Source: Acidobacteriota bacterium
Lineage (GTDB): Bacteria; Acidobacteriota; Terriglobia; Terriglobales; Acidobacteriaceae
Reading direction: 5' to 3'
Assembly (NCBI GenBank): GCA_021805955.1
Contig: JAJZDO010000591.1
Coordinates: forward strand, 1 to 8,865
DNA length: 8,865 bases
Shown piece by piece: positions 6,648 to 8,865 of this stretch. Under the pieces are notes generated by a model. It did no database searches. It was given only the letters and a program-made list of their open reading frames with translations, and was not told the origin of the DNA. The translations under genes were made by a program, and so were the position numbers. Within the stretch, counting starts at the first letter, position 1. Every line of letters starts with the position of its first letter.

Positions 6648-8735
6648 TCAGGCGATAACGATCTCGGCAAAGTCGGCAATGCCGGAGATGCTGGTCAGTA
6701 CGGATGCAATCAAGCCGAGCCGTGCGGCACGAAGCTCCTGTTGCGGAGCCATGATCATAATCTTTGCGAAGAAGGCATCGACCGCTGGAGCAAGGTCAGC
6801 TATCGCCTCCAGCGCCTGCCGATACTCGTGCCGGAGACGCAGTGAACGCACCTGCTCGGCAAGTTGCACGGAGGCAGCAAGCAGCGCCTGCTCTTCTGGC
6901 TCAACAAGCAAAGCATTGTGAGCAGCGGACCATTCATCTCCGGACTGCTTTGCCTGATCGAGAATGTTCCGAATGCGTTTGTAGGCGGCAGCGACTGCCA
7001 TAAAATTCTGTGAGCCACGCACGGCAGAGAGCGCCTCGCAGCGCGCGCACGCATCCGGAACATCGTCGGCATCCGCAGCAAGAACGGCGGCGATAACGTC
7101 ATAGCTGAAGCCGCGTGTTTCTTTGAGATAGAAGCTGAGGCGCTCGCGAAGAAAGCCTGCAACTGCGGTCTGGGCCTGTCCGGCAGCCTCGACCAACTCG
7201 CTCAAATACAGAGGCAAAGCCGACTCAGCCAAAATGCGAACGATGGCATTGCCGGCGCGGCGCAAGGCAAACGGATCGCGCGAGCCAGAGGGAATGTTGC
7301 CGATGGAAAACATCGCTGCGATGGTCTGAATGCGATCGACAAGGCCGAGAATCTGCGCCTCGATGGCGACTGGAAGTGTATCTTCCATGGAAGCCGGTGT
7401 GTATTGCGCGTAGATGGCTGCGGCTACAGTTTCGCCCAATCCCTGAGTGCGCGCGTAGAGTCCGCCGACGATGCCCTGCAATTCGGTAAATTCCTTGACA
7501 AGTTCCGCGGTCAGATCGGTTTTCGCCAGCAGGACAGCCTGCAACAGCGCAGCATGATTGAGAACTTTGCCGCGGCTTTGCAACATTTTGCTGACGATCT
7601 CGGCGATACGCAGATTCTGCTCCGTCTTCCAGAAATAGCTTCCCAGTTCTTTCTGAAAGGTGACGGCGCGCAGCAGTTCCACGCGCTCGGTGAGCGGCGT
7701 TTTCTGGTCAGCACTCCAGAAGAATTGCGCATCCTTGAAGCGCGAACGCAGCACGCGTTCGTTGCCGTGGCGAATGATCGCCTGCCCTGCTTCGTCCACT
7801 TCAGTATTCAGCACAGTGAGAAAGTGAGGGAGCAGAGCACCACGGGCGTCTTCGACGGCGAAGTATTTCTGATGGTCACGCATGACGGTGACGAGGACTT
7901 CCTGGGGCAACGCCAGATACTCGGCTTCAAACGAGCCGGCGAGAACAGTTGGCCATTCGGTGAGATGGACGACGGTTTCAATCAGTTCTGCATCCTCGCG
8001 CCAGCGCGCATCGGGGATGAGCCGCGTGACGCGATCCAGCGCTTTGCGGATGATGTGACGACGGTCGGCGGAATCGACAAGGACAAAAGCCTGACGCAGA
8101 CGTTCGGCGTACTCCGTGGCATGGTGCAGGACGACCGGCGCATCGCCGTGGAGAATGCGATGTCCGCGACTGAGGGCCGCAGCCGTTTGACCGGCAAAGA
8201 CGAAGGGGACGATCTCCGCATCAAGGAGCGCGACGAGCCAGCGCACGGGGCGCACGAAACGCTCCGGCTTACCTTCGCGCCAATACATGTTTTTGGGCCA
8301 GGGGAGGCCGCCGACGCAGGCAGGCAACTCAGCAGCAAGAATTGCCGAAGCGGCTTCGCCTTTGCGCAGTACGGTTGCACCGACATATTCACCCTTCGGC
8401 GTTGCAATTTTGCGCAACGTGTCCGTGGAGACTGCAATCTTGCGGGCGAAAGCGATTGCAGCGGGCGAAAATGAATCCTGTTGCCAGGCGATCTTCCACG
8501 ATGGCCCGACGACTTCTTCTTCAAGATCGGGCTGGTGTGCGATGACGCCGGAGACCAGAACGGCAAGCCGACGCGGCGTGGAGAATGAGATGACGTGGAA
8601 GGTCGCGTCGGTCTGGTCAAGCAGGCGATGTTCGCGCAGCAGCGCTTCAACGCGGGTGGCAAGTTCACGCTCGGCGGCGGCAAGCATCCGCGCAGGAATT
8701 TCTTCGAGTCCAATCTCAAACAGGAAATCAGGCAT
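6648..8735 (-). CDS. glyS: Glycyl-tRNA synthetase beta subunit GlyS
   Basis: GlyS is the tRNA-binding beta subunit of the bacterial alpha2beta2 glycyl-tRNA synthetase; GlyQ carries the aminoacylation core. The 695-residue length is normal. The N-terminus [17 protein letters not shown] is the standard family start. Other family stretches are [11 protein letters not shown] (51-61), [15 protein letters not shown] (158-172), [21 protein letters not shown] (257-277), [10 protein letters not shown] (285-294), the HD-like domain segment [17 protein letters not shown] (405-421), and [12 protein letters not shown] (484-495). The DALR anticodon-binding region is at about 560-663, with YKRIRNIL (585-592) and [11 protein letters not shown] (653-663). 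The ATG lies inside the end of glyQ with an 8-base overlap, so translational coupling is likely and would help keep the subunits in equal amounts. It converges with the hydrolase gene. No defects were seen. Confidence 0.98.
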   Translation of the reverse strand: MPDFLFEIGLEEIPARMLAAAERELATRVEALLREHRLLDQTDATFHVISFSTPRRLAVLVSGVIAHQPDLEEEVVGPSWKIAWQQDSFSPAAIAFARKIAVSTDTLRKIATPKGEYVGATVLRKGEAASAILAAELPACVGGLPWPKNMYWREGKPERFVRPVRWLVALLDAEIVPFVFAGQTAAALSRGHRILHGDAPVVLHHATEYAERLRQAFVLVDSADRRHIIRKALDRVTRLIPDARWREDAELIETVVHLTEWPTVLAGSFEAEYLALPQEVLVTVMRDHQKYFAVEDARGALLPHFLTVLNTEVDEAGQAIIRHGNERVLRSRFKDAQFFWSADQKTPLTERVELLRAVTFQKELGSYFWKTEQNLRIAEIVSKMLQSRGKVLNHAALLQAVLLAKTDLTAELVKEFTELQGIVGGLYARTQGLGETVAAAIYAQYTPASMEDTLPVAIEAQILGLVDRIQTIAAMFSIGNIPSGSRDPFALRRAGNAIVRILAESALPLYLSELVEAAGQAQTAVAGFLRERLSFYLKETRGFSYDVIAAVLAADADDVPDACARCEALSAVRGSQNFMAVAAAYKRIRNILDQAKQSGDEWSAAHNALLVEPEEQALLAASVQLAEQVRSLRLRHEYRQALEAIADLAPAVDAFFAKIMIMAPQQELRAARLGLIASVLTSISGIADFAEIVIA

Positions 8736-8865
8736 CGGTAGTCACTTTCTCGGCAGCCGTTTGCTGGCTGGTATAGGCCCGCGCCACGCCGACGGCGAGA
8801 GCGCGAATTCTGGCGATGACGCCGACTCTTTCCGTAACCGAGATGGCTCCGCGCGCATCCAGAAG
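8728..8865 (-). CDS. glyQ: Glycyl-tRNA synthetase alpha subunit GlyQ, C-terminal end only
   Basis: The last 45 codons of a gene entering from the right edge read [17 protein letters not shown], then a helical stretch ending in [18 protein letters not shown] and a TGA at 8730-8728. The segment [12 protein letters not shown] is the conserved C-terminal signature of GlyQ, the subunit that activates glycine and charges the tRNA together with GlyS. The catalytic core and the start codon are outside the window. The stop codon lies within the first codons of glyS (8-base overlap), the normal glyQ-glyS arrangement. Confidence 0.95.
   Translation of the reverse strand, partial: LLDARGAISVTERVGVIARIRALAVGVARAYTSQQTAAEKVTTDA

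Noticed and set aside
7404..8474. Open frame of 356 codons on the plus strand
   Set aside because: It is antisense to the well-conserved glyS and encodes no recognisable domain; long shadow frames are common opposite GC-rich genes.
1..8865. Mobile elements, CRISPR arrays, toxin-antitoxin or defence genes, tRNAs, riboswitches
   Set aside because: No transposase, repeat array, RNA gene or defence-type protein was visible; nearly all bases belong to housekeeping coding sequence.

Overview
The window looks like chromosomal DNA of a Gram-negative bacterium of moderately high GC, most likely an acidobacterium of the Terriglobia/Acidobacteriaceae kind. Three things point there: an LPS-export gene block next to rpoN, the two-subunit glyQ/glyS type of glycyl-tRNA synthetase, and the style of the RpoN C-terminal region and of the promoters. 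The lineage call is inference from protein flavour, not a database match. No mobile element, CRISPR array, tRNA or rRNA was seen.

Left block, minus strand, read from right to left: an unrecognised 201-residue protein (5447-4842), an 825-residue inner-membrane-anchored LptC-type protein with long LptA/OstA-like beta repeats (4824-2347), the LPS-export ATPase LptB (2317-1589), and RpoN, sigma-54 (1469 to beyond position 1). This is the lptC-lptA-lptB-rpoN order known from many Gram-negative bacteria, except that a single very long protein occupies the lptC/lptA position. Gaps are 17, 29 and 119 bases. The 119-base gap holds a strong hairpin just before rpoN. RpoN runs off the left edge before its RpoN box.

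Centre: a 78-base divergent intergenic region (5448-5525) separates the LPS operon from a plus-strand gene (5526-6593). That gene encodes a secreted alpha/beta hydrolase of the homoserine O-acetyltransferase (MetX)-like superfamily. Both genes have -10-like boxes so close to their start codons that leaderless or nearly leaderless mRNAs are plausible.

Right block, minus strand: the end of glyQ (8865-8728) overlaps the start of complete glyS (8735-6648) by 8 bases. Together they encode the alpha2beta2 glycyl-tRNA synthetase. glyS and the hydrolase converge on a 54-base gap that contains a perfect 8-bp inverted repeat.

Most of this is ordinary housekeeping DNA. The parts most worth a second look are the oversized LptC/LptA-like protein, the conserved but unexplained gene that opens its operon, the exported MetX-like enzyme, and the compact divergent promoter region.
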